From Cytophagales bacterium (lineage in GTDB: Bacteria > Bacteroidota > Bacteroidia > Cytophagales > Cyclobacteriaceae): DNA of 64,000 bases. Shown one piece after another: positions 45,866 through 53,026 of this stretch (positions are counted from its first letter, which is position 1; each line of letters starts with the position of its first letter). A model generated the notes under the pieces. The model did no database searches. It was given only the letters and a program-made list of their open reading frames with translations, and was not told the origin of the DNA. The DNA is taken from NCBI GenBank assembly GCA_022360015.1, contig JAKSDQ010000244.1, positions 107,015-171,014 of the forward strand. Direction: 5' to 3'. Both the position numbers and the translations under genes were made by a program.

Positions 45866-45905
45866 CAATTGGCAGTTGATAGTTGACAATGAACAATGGA
45901 CAATT
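45866..45905. repeat. Short tandemly repeated heptamer-like tract
   Basis: GCAATTGGCAGTTGATAGTT continues into GACAATGAACAATGGACAATT, built of iterated AGTTGA(C/T) and (G)AACAATG-type units with near-palindromic symmetry (AATTG...CAATT). Such tracts occur between genes of many bacteria; their function is not known. Confidence 0.5.
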
Positions 45906-46070
45906 ATTTTACAGTAGACACCTTTGGGCCGGCGATTATGAAATCATCTGATCCTCTCATCATTAAGGCCATCGGATAGGGTAAGCGTCGCGGTTGTGCT
46001 ACTCCGGCGTTGAGAGGCACAAGCAAGACGTGGATGTTGCACAACTTGAGAATTTAACTGAATTTTCATT

Positions 46071-46226
46071 TTATTCGGCAAAACCTCTGTATCTCTTTGT
46101 GTCTTGGTGTTCTTTTTGATACCGGTACTTTTCTTCCCTGGAAGTACTGGCCAAACCATCGGTCTGTGCAAACACCATTGGATGCATAAAAACTGCAAAA
46201 ATCAATAAAATCCGTCGTGTACCCAT
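46071..46226 (-). pseudogene. Signal-peptide gene remnant running into a repeat
   Basis: From ATG 46,226 the frame gives MGTRRILLIFAVFMHPMVFA, a convincing signal peptide with an AQTD cleavage region, and then only about 30 charged residues. The last dozen codons (KEHQDTKRYRGFAE) are read from the dispersed repeat at 46,080-46,116. This looks like the 5' end of an exported-protein gene cut off by the repeat. A short genuine secreted peptide is the alternative. Confidence 0.4.
46080..46116 (+). repeat. Dispersed hairpin repeat, copy 4 (left arm only)
   Basis: AAAACCTCTGTATCTCTTTG is followed by TGTCTTGGTGTTCTTTT. It matches the left arm of the unit at 44,363 with few changes, but the complementary right arm is missing. 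Confidence 0.75.
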
Positions 46227-46520
46227 GGTGTTTAAAATTTCCAGGATGGCCATGGTAAAACACACTACAAAATTCCTGCCTGTATAGCATCTGGTTCGGT
46301 CATGGCTGGTGGCAATGAAAGTGTTGAAGATTTAGTAGATAGATAGCTATGTCAGGATTTTAAGTAACCGGTTTTTGAAGACCCTAGAGGAGCTAAAAGA
46401 AGAAAACCTTGTTGTTTAGGAGAAAATGATTACGAAATCAGGTTTCAAACAAACTTTTTTATTATATTTAATTATATATTACAATTTTTTCAGAATATTA
46501 TTATACTTACTAGCCCGACC

Positions 46521-46754
46521 ATGAACTTCTTACAACGCTTTAAAACCAAGATCAAAAGATCCCTGAGTATGCTCAAACCAGCTATCGTCGAAGAGGTGCC
46601 GGCTGCGTTTGTCGGCTGTATGATGTGTAACGAGACCGGTTGTACACATGAGGAGATTCAAAAATGTCCAAACAGGCAGTACCATGAGAAAATGTACAGT
46701 TCTCACCCGCAAAATTCCCCCACTCCACCCCCGGATAACAAAGCAGGTGAATGA
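46521..46754 (+). CDS. Small cysteine-containing hypothetical protein
   Basis: This is a 77-residue protein. The N-terminus is strongly basic (MNFLQRFKTKIKRSLSMLKP). The centre has four cysteines in CMMCNETGCTHEEIQKC with a nearby histidine, spacing compatible with a zinc or Fe-S site, and the tail is proline-rich (PQNSPTPPPDNKAG). No family is recognised. It lies just left of tRNA-Asn, in a region otherwise full of repeats. An AT-rich stretch with promoter-like composition precedes it. Confidence 0.5.
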   Translation: MNFLQRFKTKIKRSLSMLKPAIVEEVPAAFVGCMMCNETGCTHEEIQKCPNRQYHEKMYSSHPQNSPTPPPDNKAGE

Positions 46755-47066
46755 ACTTTTTATTCTTGTAATCAATATCCTCCAGTTGGTTGGAGCGGCT
46801 GGTTCCGATAGCTATCCAGTTCCACTTAATAAAAGTCTATGATAGCAAATACCCCTTTTTTAATCGTTTTTTATATAGTGGTGTCTGGATAATTATTCCT
46901 CTTCATCTGATAAGTTTTACATGGGTTGTTCGGTTAGTCTTAAGGAAGGTGCTTCTTAACCATTACCGATAAAACCCAAACAACCTTTTTAAAAAAAATT
47001 ATATCCAAATTATTGCAAAATAGCATCCGGAACGCTAATATTGCAGTCCATTTTTGGGATATAAAT
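46755..47066. other. Intergenic stretch before tRNA-Asn
   Basis: Two short plus-strand frames (46,648-46,842 and 46,790-46,972) have no recognisable features and probably are not genes. The tRNA promoter should lie in the AT-rich 46,980-47,060 segment. Confidence 0.4.
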
Positions 47067-47140
47067 TCCCCCTTAGCTCAGTTGGTTAGAGCGGCTGACT
47101 GTTAATCAGTAGGTCCTTGGTTCGAGTCCAAGAGGGGGAG
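47067..47140 (+). tRNA. tRNA-Asn (anticodon GTT)
   Basis: A full cloverleaf can be drawn: acceptor TCCCCCT pairing with AGGGGGA, D-arm GCTC/GAGC, anticodon stem GCTGA/TCAGT with loop CTGTTAA (anticodon GTT, Asn), variable AGGTC, and T-arm CTTGG-TTCGAGT-CCAAG. Discriminator G follows; the CCA end is not encoded. It marks the left edge of the accessory region. I saw no duplicated tRNA 3' end further right that would show it was the attachment site. Confidence 0.95.
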
Positions 47141-47147
47141 CACACTT

Positions 47148-47188
47148 AAAGCCTTGTAAATCATAGATTTATGAGGCTTTTGTTTTTT
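47148..47188 (+). terminator. tRNA-Asn terminator
   Basis: AAAGCCTTGTAAATC and GATTTATGAGGCTTT pair over 13 of 15 positions with a 3-base loop (ATA). The stem is followed by TTGTTTTTT. It begins 8 bases after the tRNA. Confidence 0.85.
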
Positions 47189-47496
47189 GGTACTTGGCTG
47201 GATTTGTTGGTATCTGATTGAATTTGCTCACTTTTTGCTCGCTTCTGTAGGAAAAGTGATGCCAGAAAGAATTATCAAAACGTTTTGCTTGAAAAATTGG
47301 GGCTATTTAACTCTCTATAGGTTAAATACCCGGAGTGTTTATCATATCCGAAAATGGTGAGATGTCTTCGGAGTAGGGTGAAATATTTTCCATTATAATT
47401 CCTATTCGGGGGCGTTGAATAAAATATTTTCCATTATAATCACTTTTATATGAAAAATTTTCCATTATAGGTGGATTTTAATAGTATTGAAACATT
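47181..47496. other. Control region of the nucleotidyltransferase pair
   Basis: No gene is seen here. The last 115 bases contain three direct repeats listed separately. The earlier part is unremarkable. Confidence 0.4.
47383..47470 (+). repeat. Three iterons ahead of the nucleotidyltransferase genes
   Basis: The unit ATATTTTCCATTATAAT occurs at 47,383-47,399 and 47,424-47,440, and a close variant (AAAATTTTCCATTATAG) occurs at 47,454-47,470. All three share TTTTCCATTATA in the same orientation, spaced about 41 and 30 bases. They end 26 bases before the first start codon, so a protein bound to them would control the pair. No copies were noticed elsewhere. Confidence 0.75.
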
Positions 47497-48267
47497 ATGA
47501 AAGAAAAGATAAAAAAGGAGCTAAAGGAAATCGAAAGCAGGCATAATGTAACCATCCTTTATGCATGTGAAACAGGTTCCAGAGCCTGGGGCTTTCCTTC
47601 GCCTGATAGCGATTATGATGTACGGATGATTTACATGCATGAACCCGATTGGTATTTATCGCTCTCAGAAAAGAAAGACACTATAGAATTCATGTCAGAT
47701 GACAGGGAATTGGATGTAACCGGCTGGGACCTCAAAAAATGCCTTCAATTGTTATGGAAATCAAACGGTTCTTTGCTGGAAAGGGTGCAATCACCAATTG
47801 TTTATCTGGAAACTCATGGTTTTATATCTGAATTGAGGCAGTTGGCGGCACGATGCTATTCACCTATAGCGACCATGCATCATTACTTGGGATTGGCCAG
47901 GAACAGCTTTGAGGGAGTTGACAATGAGGCAAGCGTCAGGTTGAAGCATCTTTTCTACGCACTAAGAGCCTCCATGGCTTGCAAATGGATTGTGGATCAA
48001 GATATTATGCCCCCAATAGTTTTTATCACAATGTTGAATGAACTAAGCATAGATAATGAACTGAGAAATAAGATCAAAGATCTCATCAATTTAAAAGCTG
48101 ATAAAAAGGAAAGCTATGTACATCCCAAAGAGCCGGAGTTAAACCACTTTATCAGAAATCAACTGAATGTGGCTAAAGATATTGCTGATGCTTTACCAGG
48201 CAGGAAGGAAAAGCATGTGGATCTGGATATTTTCTTTCGGAAGGTGTTAAAAACCAAGTGGAAATGA
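47497..48267 (+). CDS. RlaP-type nucleotidyltransferase, first of tandem pair
   Basis: This is a 256-residue DNA polymerase beta-superfamily protein of the PF10127/COG3541 (RlaP, YcgL-like) group. The active-site signature is ACETGSRAWGFPSPDSDYDV near residues 22-41: G-S then D-x-D (SDYDV), with the third acidic residue probably in RELDVTGWDLKK. The rest is helical. The family is linked to RNA repair by comparative genomics (proposed nucleotide addition to damaged RNA ends). It overlaps the next gene by 10 bases. A start earlier than this ATG is excluded by the iterons. Confidence 0.85.
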   Translation: MKEKIKKELKEIESRHNVTILYACETGSRAWGFPSPDSDYDVRMIYMHEPDWYLSLSEKKDTIEFMSDDRELDVTGWDLKKCLQLLWKSNGSLLERVQSPIVYLETHGFISELRQLAARCYSPIATMHHYLGLARNSFEGVDNEASVRLKHLFYALRASMACKWIVDQDIMPPIVFITMLNELSIDNELRNKIKDLINLKADKKESYVHPKEPELNHFIRNQLNVAKDIADALPGRKEKHVDLDIFFRKVLKTKWK

Positions 48268-49325
48268 CAATACAAGACCTGAAGGATAATAATCTGCTTT
48301 TATTTGAGTGTATCAGCGGCAGTAAAGCTTATGGCTTGGATACAGCCACATCAGATACTGACATTAAGGGAGTATTTGTAATGCCAAAAGACCAGTTTTA
48401 CGGGTTGCATTGGGTCGATCAGGTCAATAGCGAGAGCAATGATGGGGTGTATTATGAGTTGCGAAAATTTATGGAGTTACTGGCGAAAAACAATCCCAAT
48501 ATACTTGAAATGGTGGCTACACCCAAAGATTGTATCCTCTTCCAACATCCTTTATATGAAAAGATCAGGCCGGAATATTTTGTATCAAAACTGTGTAAAA
48601 GCACTTTTGCTGGTTACGCTATGACGCAGATAAAGAAAGCCAAAGGTCTTAATAAGAAGATCGTCAATCCGGTGGAAAAGGAAAGAAAGTCGGTACTGGA
48701 TTTTTGCTATGTTCCCTATGCACAAGGCTCTATACCCGTCATAAAATTTCTTGACGAAAAAGGCTTAAAACAATCATATTGTGGATTAACAAGGATACCT
48801 CACATGCACGAAGTTTATGGGCTTTATTATAGCGAAGAAGGAATCTATAAAGGAATTGTTCAAAGCAAAAAAGCCAATGAAGTATCACTCAGTTCCATAC
48901 CGAAAGGAGTTCAGTCTATTGCCGTGATGTCTTTCAATAAAGCAGGATATTCCAAATATTGTAAAGATTACAAGGAATACTGGAGTTGGGTAGAAAAAAG
49001 GAACGATGCACGTTATCAAAATACTATTGAGCACGGGAAAAACTACGACGCTAAAAACATGATGCATACATTTCGGTTATTGGATATGGCCGTCGAGATT
49101 GGGAAAACCGGAATGATCGATGTGCGCAGACCTAACCGGGAATTTTTGCTTCAAATCAAAAAGGGAGCCTTTCAATACGATGAACTGGTAAAACAGGCGG
49201 AGGAGAAATTGAGTGATATCGAAACCATCTTTTCCCGATCGGAATTGCCTGATGAACCTGATACTAAATTTGTTGATAGATTATTAGTTGAGTTAAGAGT
49301 TGATTTTTATAGGTCTTACGTTTAA
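48258..49325 (+). CDS. RlaP-type nucleotidyltransferase, second of tandem pair
   Basis: This is a 355-residue paralogue of the preceding protein. The catalytic signature ECISGSKAYGLDTATSDTDI is near residues 15-34 (GS...SDTDIKG), followed by YYELRKFMELLAKNNPNILE, where a further acidic residue would complete the site. It is about 100 residues longer than its neighbour, with an inserted basic region (QIKKAKGLNKKIVNPVEKER). The gene starts inside the end of the first gene, so the two are translated together and may form a heteromer. No RNA ligase or kinase gene lies beside them. Confidence 0.85.
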   Translation: MEMTIQDLKDNNLLLFECISGSKAYGLDTATSDTDIKGVFVMPKDQFYGLHWVDQVNSESNDGVYYELRKFMELLAKNNPNILEMVATPKDCILFQHPLYEKIRPEYFVSKLCKSTFAGYAMTQIKKAKGLNKKIVNPVEKERKSVLDFCYVPYAQGSIPVIKFLDEKGLKQSYCGLTRIPHMHEVYGLYYSEEGIYKGIVQSKKANEVSLSSIPKGVQSIAVMSFNKAGYSKYCKDYKEYWSWVEKRNDARYQNTIEHGKNYDAKNMMHTFRLLDMAVEIGKTGMIDVRRPNREFLLQIKKGAFQYDELVKQAEEKLSDIETIFSRSELPDEPDTKFVDRLLVELRVDFYRSYV

Positions 49326-49327
49326 GT

Positions 49328-49609
49328 CTAAGGCATAATTAACTCAAACAAAGAAACATCTGTTAAATTTCGGGGTTGATTACCTGGATGAAATTTCCCT
49401 TTTACCCTTATATAAGATCCGGCAGTCATATGTGCTTGATCTGCTTTAATATATTGCTTAGCATCCAGAATTGTTTTAGCCTTGATAATTTCATCTTCTT
49501 GGTAAAGATTTAAAATAACATCACCTGATCGCAAATTGTTATCATCAATTTCTCCGGCAAGATGTTCAACTGAGGCCATAAAAACATCCTCTCTCTTTTT
49601 TTGACTCAC
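49328..49609 (-). CDS. Hypothetical protein, 93 residues
   Basis: This small soluble protein is convergent with the second nucleotidyltransferase, with only 2 bases between stops. It contains GDVILNLYQEDEIIKAKTIL and a C-terminal beta segment AGSYIRVKGKFHPGNQPRNL that ends TDVSLFELIMP, suggesting an OB-like or small beta domain. No family is recognised with confidence. It could be the C-terminal part of a longer gene, since the N-terminus is short and has no clear ribosome-binding site. Confidence 0.5.
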   Translation of the reverse strand: MSQKKREDVFMASVEHLAGEIDDNNLRSGDVILNLYQEDEIIKAKTILDAKQYIKADQAHMTAGSYIRVKGKFHPGNQPRNLTDVSLFELIMP

Positions 49610-50086
49610 TGTATTTTGAGATCAATTTCCTTTAAACAACCGCCTTCCGGGAAAGGACCCTATGCATTCAACCTTGCATCAATTCCACGATTATCTTCAT
49701 GCCTTGTCGCCAAACTACATCCTATACCCGACCTAGCGGCTACAGCATGAAGATAGGCATAACTTAATTCACTTTCTATATCATTATTGGAAAGAGGGTT
49801 CATTGATACCATCAATTTAACGTTTTTAATGGAACGTGATTACACCCATATTAAATAATTGTAAATGTGTACAAAGGAAATAAAGAAAAACCAATTTAAT
49901 TAAAAAATCAATTTATCCGGAGTATCAGCATCATGCCTTTTACAAAGTGTACGGACTCAATCCTTCTAAGTCATAGCATGACTCCAAGTCATACTATGAC
50001 TAAAACGCAAATTTTAAAATATTTAATGAGTCTTTGTCAGACTGGTTGCCATAATAAAAAATTCATTCTACTCTGATTTTAAAAAA
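49610..50086. other. Intergenic stretch with paired palindromes
   Basis: No gene is seen in these 470 bases. They contain two 15-base near-palindromes at 49,969-50,001, described next. The segment near 49,640-49,760 has mixed composition and could be old gene debris. Confidence 0.4.
49969..50001. repeat. Paired palindromes, REP-like repeat copy B
   Basis: AGTCATAGCATGACT (49,969-49,983) and AGTCATACTATGACT (49,987-50,001) are each nearly self-complementary. The inner part (49,972-49,997) matches the repeat at 181-206 over most of its length. The unit lies about 90 bases beyond the stop codon of the XRE gene and may terminate it. Confidence 0.6.
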
Positions 50087-50506
50087 TTACTTCTTATCCT
50101 CCAAAAGCTTTTCCAGTAAAGCTATTCTCTTCCGCTCGCTTTCCAGGAGCACCTCGTACAGCTTTTTGTTTTCTTCTATAGCCTCCGCCCACTTATCAAA
50201 TGGATTAAAAGTACAGTTATAATTCTGATTGGCTAAACCAGTTGCAGTCCCATGATTTGTGACAATATTGTAAACCGTCGCTTCCTCATTCAGGTCTTTA
50301 ATCGCTTCGGCGTTGACGCCTAAGGCCTTGGCTACCCTTTCCATCATAGCATCGTCAACGTTTTCATTCTGCTCGATTTTAGACACTGCCTGCTGGCTTA
50401 CGCCTAACTTTTCGGCCACCGCTTCCTGCCGGATACCCAGCAGTTCACGCATTTGCATAATCTTTCTTCCCAGGTGTTTTGATGGGGTTTTGGTTCTATG
50501 TTCCAT
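50087..50506 (-). CDS. XRE-family HTH transcriptional regulator
   Basis: This is a 139-residue DNA-binding protein. The N-terminal HTH_3 domain (GRKIMQMRELLGIRQEAVAE, then KLGVSQQAVSKIEQNE) is followed by an acidic VDDAMMERVAKALGVNAEAI helix pair. The C-terminal half ends in a coiled-coil segment (YEVLLESERKRIALLEKLLE) for dimer formation. No metallopeptidase or ligand domain is present. It is probably autoregulated through three palindromes located 45-105 bases upstream of its start. Confidence 0.88.
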   Translation of the reverse strand: MEHRTKTPSKHLGRKIMQMRELLGIRQEAVAEKLGVSQQAVSKIEQNENVDDAMMERVAKALGVNAEAIKDLNEEATVYNIVTNHGTATGLANQNYNCTFNPFDKWAEAIEENKKLYEVLLESERKRIALLEKLLEDKK

Positions 50507-50550
50507 AAACCAAATATATTAATTTCCAAGGTTGTTCCAAAGTGTTTTTT

Positions 50551-50609
50551 GGTTGTAAGATTACAAACCAGGGGTTGTAAAATCACAACTCGATGTCGTT
50601 GAATACAAC
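50551..50609. promoter_or_regulatory. Three tandem palindromes upstream of the XRE gene
   Basis: TTGTAAGATTACAA (50,553-50,566), GTTGTAAAATCACAAC (50,574-50,589) and GTTGAATACAAC (50,598-50,609) share the half site GTTGTA/TACAAC and lie about 22 bases apart, two helical turns. This is the layout of a cooperative repressor operator. The likely ligand is the adjacent XRE protein. Confidence 0.6.
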
Positions 50610-51298
50610 TGACTTTCTGCTGTCCTTAGACAAACCGAAGAAGGTATTTGGTAAATCTACAATTGTGAAAGACTGAGCGAACGCTGCTTTTTTCTTTCAC
50701 CGTATCATTAAAGGTTCCATCTGACCTATAAAAAATTAAACAGATGACGTCTATCAGCAAAGCGGAACTGCCTTGATTATCTAACCATTTTATGGAGGAT
50801 TTTGCAATTGCCAGACAAATATAAAGCCTTAAAACAAAAACCTTCTCATTATCAGAGGGTTTTCGTGCAGCGGCGAGGGGACAAATATCGAACCTTGTCA
50901 TCCCAGATTTACAACGGGTATTAACATTTTCGAAGGTGGTTTAAAAACTTAGCAGTTTTAAACTAGAATTCTTATAAATTTCGTCATTGAATAAGCTGCA
51001 CTGGATTATAAAAAATGACATTAGATAATTAAGTCTTTCCTGATCGAATAAACCGTTTTAAAATTTAATTTGACAACCAGCAAGTAAAATGCATTTTAAA
51101 GGGCCTCGAATTTTCTTGGAAATTCCGGATGAAACAATATGCTGCATTGCTATCAAAATGAATTCATAGAAAAAGAAGTGCAAAGCTTTTTTCCAATACA
51201 AACATGAAGAAAAAGAACAGGCTGCTCCCCCAAAGCCGAACTTCCATAGAAATGTATTGATTAATCAGGGATAGAACCAACAAGCTCGAAAAACGTTA

Positions 51299-51327
51299 TA
51301 TACCAATATATAATATTAATTGGTATA
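51299..51327. promoter_or_regulatory. Inverted-repeat operator of parDE
   Basis: TATACCAAT (51,299-51,307) and ATTGGTATA (51,319-51,327) form a perfect 9-bp inverted repeat with an 11-base spacer, 22 bases before the parD start. The right arm runs into TATACTTG, a weak -7 box, so ParD or ParDE binding would block the promoter. Confidence 0.65.
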
Positions 51328-51349
51328 CTTGCTTTAAATTAAAAAAATT

Positions 51350-51583
51350 ATGCAGAAAAATACAAGCGTTACACTTGGCGAACATTTTGACAAGTTTATT
51401 AGCCGTTTAGCGGAAAAGGGCCGATATAGCTCGGCCAGTGAGGCCATACGTGCGGGTTTGCGCCTGCTTGAAAAGGAAGAAACTAAGTTGGAAGCACTAC
51501 AAAATGCTTTAATAGAAGGCGAAAAAAGTGGCAGGGCCCACTATTCTTTAGATGATTTTATTAACGAACTGAATGCAGAGTAG
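51350..51583 (+). CDS. parD: ParD-type antitoxin
   Basis: This is a 77-residue antitoxin of the type II CC2985/ParD family. The ribbon-helix-helix domain is [20 protein letters not shown], then [20 protein letters not shown]; the [15 protein letters not shown] helix is diagnostic. The C-terminal tail ([20 protein letters not shown]) binds the toxin. The gene is followed after 2 bases by the toxin gene, and an inverted-repeat operator lies upstream. Confidence 0.92.
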   Translation: MQKNTSVTLGEHFDKFISRLAEKGRYSSASEAIRAGLRLLEKEETKLEALQNALIEGEKSGRAHYSLDDFINELNAE

Positions 51584-51585
51584 TC

Positions 51586-51882
51586 TTGGCTTTTTTTCTT
51601 ACCCAAAGGGCGAAAGCCGATTTAAAAAGTATAGCTAGTTACACACAGAAAAAGTGGGGTATTAAACAACGAAATACCTATTTAACTCAAATAGATACAG
51701 CTTTTCATGTGCTGTCCGACAATCCAATTAAGGGTTTTAATTGTGATTATATCCGGCAAGGGTATTTCAAATATCGTGTTGGAAAACACCTCATATTCTA
51801 TCGAATAGTCAATTTGGACATTGAGATTGTACGTATCCTGCATGAGAGAATGGATATAGAACAACGTCTTAGGGAGGAATAA
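51586..51882 (+). CDS. parE: ParE-type toxin
   Basis: This is a 98-residue RelE/ParE-fold toxin. FLTQRAKADLKSIASYTQKK with WGIKQRNTYL is the typical N-terminus, and IRQGYFKYRVGKHLIFYRIV plus VRILHERMDIEQRL the typical C-terminus of ParE. ParE proteins poison DNA gyrase, though this was shown only for some members. The start is TTG at 51,586, two bases after the parD stop; no ATG lies upstream in frame. The pair looks intact. Confidence 0.9.
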   Translation: MAFFLTQRAKADLKSIASYTQKKWGIKQRNTYLTQIDTAFHVLSDNPIKGFNCDYIRQGYFKYRVGKHLIFYRIVNLDIEIVRILHERMDIEQRLREE

Positions 51883-52514
51883 TTGTTTTGTGTGTCTCTA
51901 GGTTAAAAAATAACTCATTCCTATCATTGCTGGATGTTCGAACCAACACTGCCTGCAAAACAAATCTTAACAAGAGATTTTATCCGTCATTTGATTTGGA
52001 ACAAATATGGAATTATCAAACCTACGACCTTCGGGTTATGAGCCAAAGAAAGACGAGTCCCTACCGTTCCCAAAACACCCTAAATACGCCAAAATAGGCT
52101 ATTTTCGAATTTAGAGGGTTGTTTAAAGATCATTAAATAGTGGATAAAACCGCAAAATGTTTAACCAATTCGGGCTTGTTTCCTCATTAAAATCGAGACT
52201 AGCCCAATGGGAAGTACCGAAAATTGAAAACTTTCTACACGAACGCATCACGTTCCTTTACTTAGCGGGTCGGCTTCCTATTCTGTCACTGCCAAAGTCC
52301 AATGAAGAGCTTTTAAGTACCGTGCCTTCGGATATTTATAAGATCATGTGGACTTGGCAAAACTGGATCAAGCCAATGAAAAGGAAGTGGTACAAATTCC
52401 TAACATTGCAATTGAATACAACAAATGAAAAGCCTGGAATAATAAGGAGAATGGCTTTGCAAAAATATACCCTGACAGTAAATGCCAGGGTAAAAAAGTA
52501 AATAGTTAATTATA
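51883..52514. pseudogene. Decayed sequence with gene fragments
   Basis: No intact gene. The plus frame 52,157-52,501 and the neighbouring frame (DHVDLAKLDQANEKEVVQIP, then NIAIEYNK) appear to be pieces of one former gene interrupted by stops and shifts; the family is not recognised. The region also holds a tRNA-Met-like fragment. The debris meets the DUF4382 fragment near 52,510. Confidence 0.4.
52016..52044 (-). other. tRNA-Met anticodon-arm fragment (possible attachment scar)
   Basis: On the minus strand this reads GGCTCATAACCCGAAGG then TCGTAGGTTTGA: the anticodon stem-loop with CAT, the variable loop and the start of the T-arm of a typical elongator or initiator tRNA-Met. The D-arm and acceptor are absent. 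Such 25-30 base tRNA pieces are the usual crossover sequence of tyrosine integrases, so it may be an old att site. Confidence 0.6.
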
Positions 52515-53026
52515 AAAAAATCGGTGACATTTCCTATGGCAACTTCCACATTTTCTATCGTTTTTTCGGCATATTCTGATTGCGGCGCGAAACTGACATT
52601 AGAAGTACCGGCATCCAGGCCAAGGATCATGAAATTGCCATTTTCGTTGGCAAAAGAGGTGCCCAATGTGTCTTCACCGATAATAGCAAAGACAGCAGGG
52701 AACGCCGTTGCAGGATTCACGTTTCCTTTAATAGCACCATCTACAGCTGCCGTAATCACTCTGATTACCGGCTTTAAATTAAAATTACCTGAGTTACCGG
52801 CTTTTACCACGGATCTTGCCGCATCAAAATCAAGTAATACAGAATAGCTAATGCCTTCGGTCAATGTGGCGTCTATCTTCAGTTTCAAACCCGATTTTTG
52901 ACCGCTGGGAGTTTTTAACTCGTGGGTTTCACCATCTATTTTTACACTATTCTGATCCCCTAATTTCAACCTGACTTGAGAAATCTTGCCTGAAGGGAGA
53001 TCCAAATCCATCGAAATCAGCTTCAT
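52515..53026 (-). pseudogene. DUF4382 protein fragment
   Basis: The minus-strand frame preserves the C-terminal part of a DUF4382 (PF14321) protein: LPSGKISQVRLKLGDQNSVK, LKTPSGQKSGLKLKIDATLT and FDAARSVVKAGNSGNFNLKP, then a carboxypeptidase-regulatory-like domain (AFPAVFAIIGEDTLGTSFAN and ENGNFMILGLDAGTSNVSFA). The N-terminal half is missing, and the frame leaves the family after AIGNVTD, where unrelated sequence begins. Both ends are therefore broken. Such proteins are exported lipoproteins of unknown role. Confidence 0.65.

Larger units (their letters stand above)
45844..46520. other. Intergenic repeats and a gene remnant
   Basis: This stretch holds a heptamer-type low-complexity repeat at 45,866-45,905, the fourth copy of the dispersed hairpin family at 46,080-46,116, and a short signal-peptide frame at 46,071-46,226. 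The frames at 45,944-46,198 and 46,066-46,290 overlap these and have no family features. From about 46,300 to 46,520 nothing further is recognised. Confidence 0.5.
50507..51349. other. Long intergenic stretch between xre and parD
   Basis: No convincing gene. The 91-codon minus frame at 50,626-50,901 has no family features. The left part carries the operator-like palindromes (50,551-50,609); the right end carries the parD inverted repeat (51,299-51,327). Between them nothing was recognised. Confidence 0.45.

Noticed and set aside
45944..46198. 84-codon minus frame
   Set aside because: Reads through repeat copy 4 and has no start context or family.
47067..47140. tRNA-Asn as the attachment site of an island carrying the 57.9 kb integrase
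   Set aside because: I could not find a duplicated tRNA-Asn 3' end further right in the window, so the link is not supported here.
50626..50901. 91-codon minus frame between xre and parD
   Set aside because: No recognisable motif, odd composition, and no partner gene; may be old debris but cannot be supported.
51888..52097. 69-codon plus frame after parE
   Set aside because: It crosses the tRNA-Met-like fragment, so it is not a real coding region.
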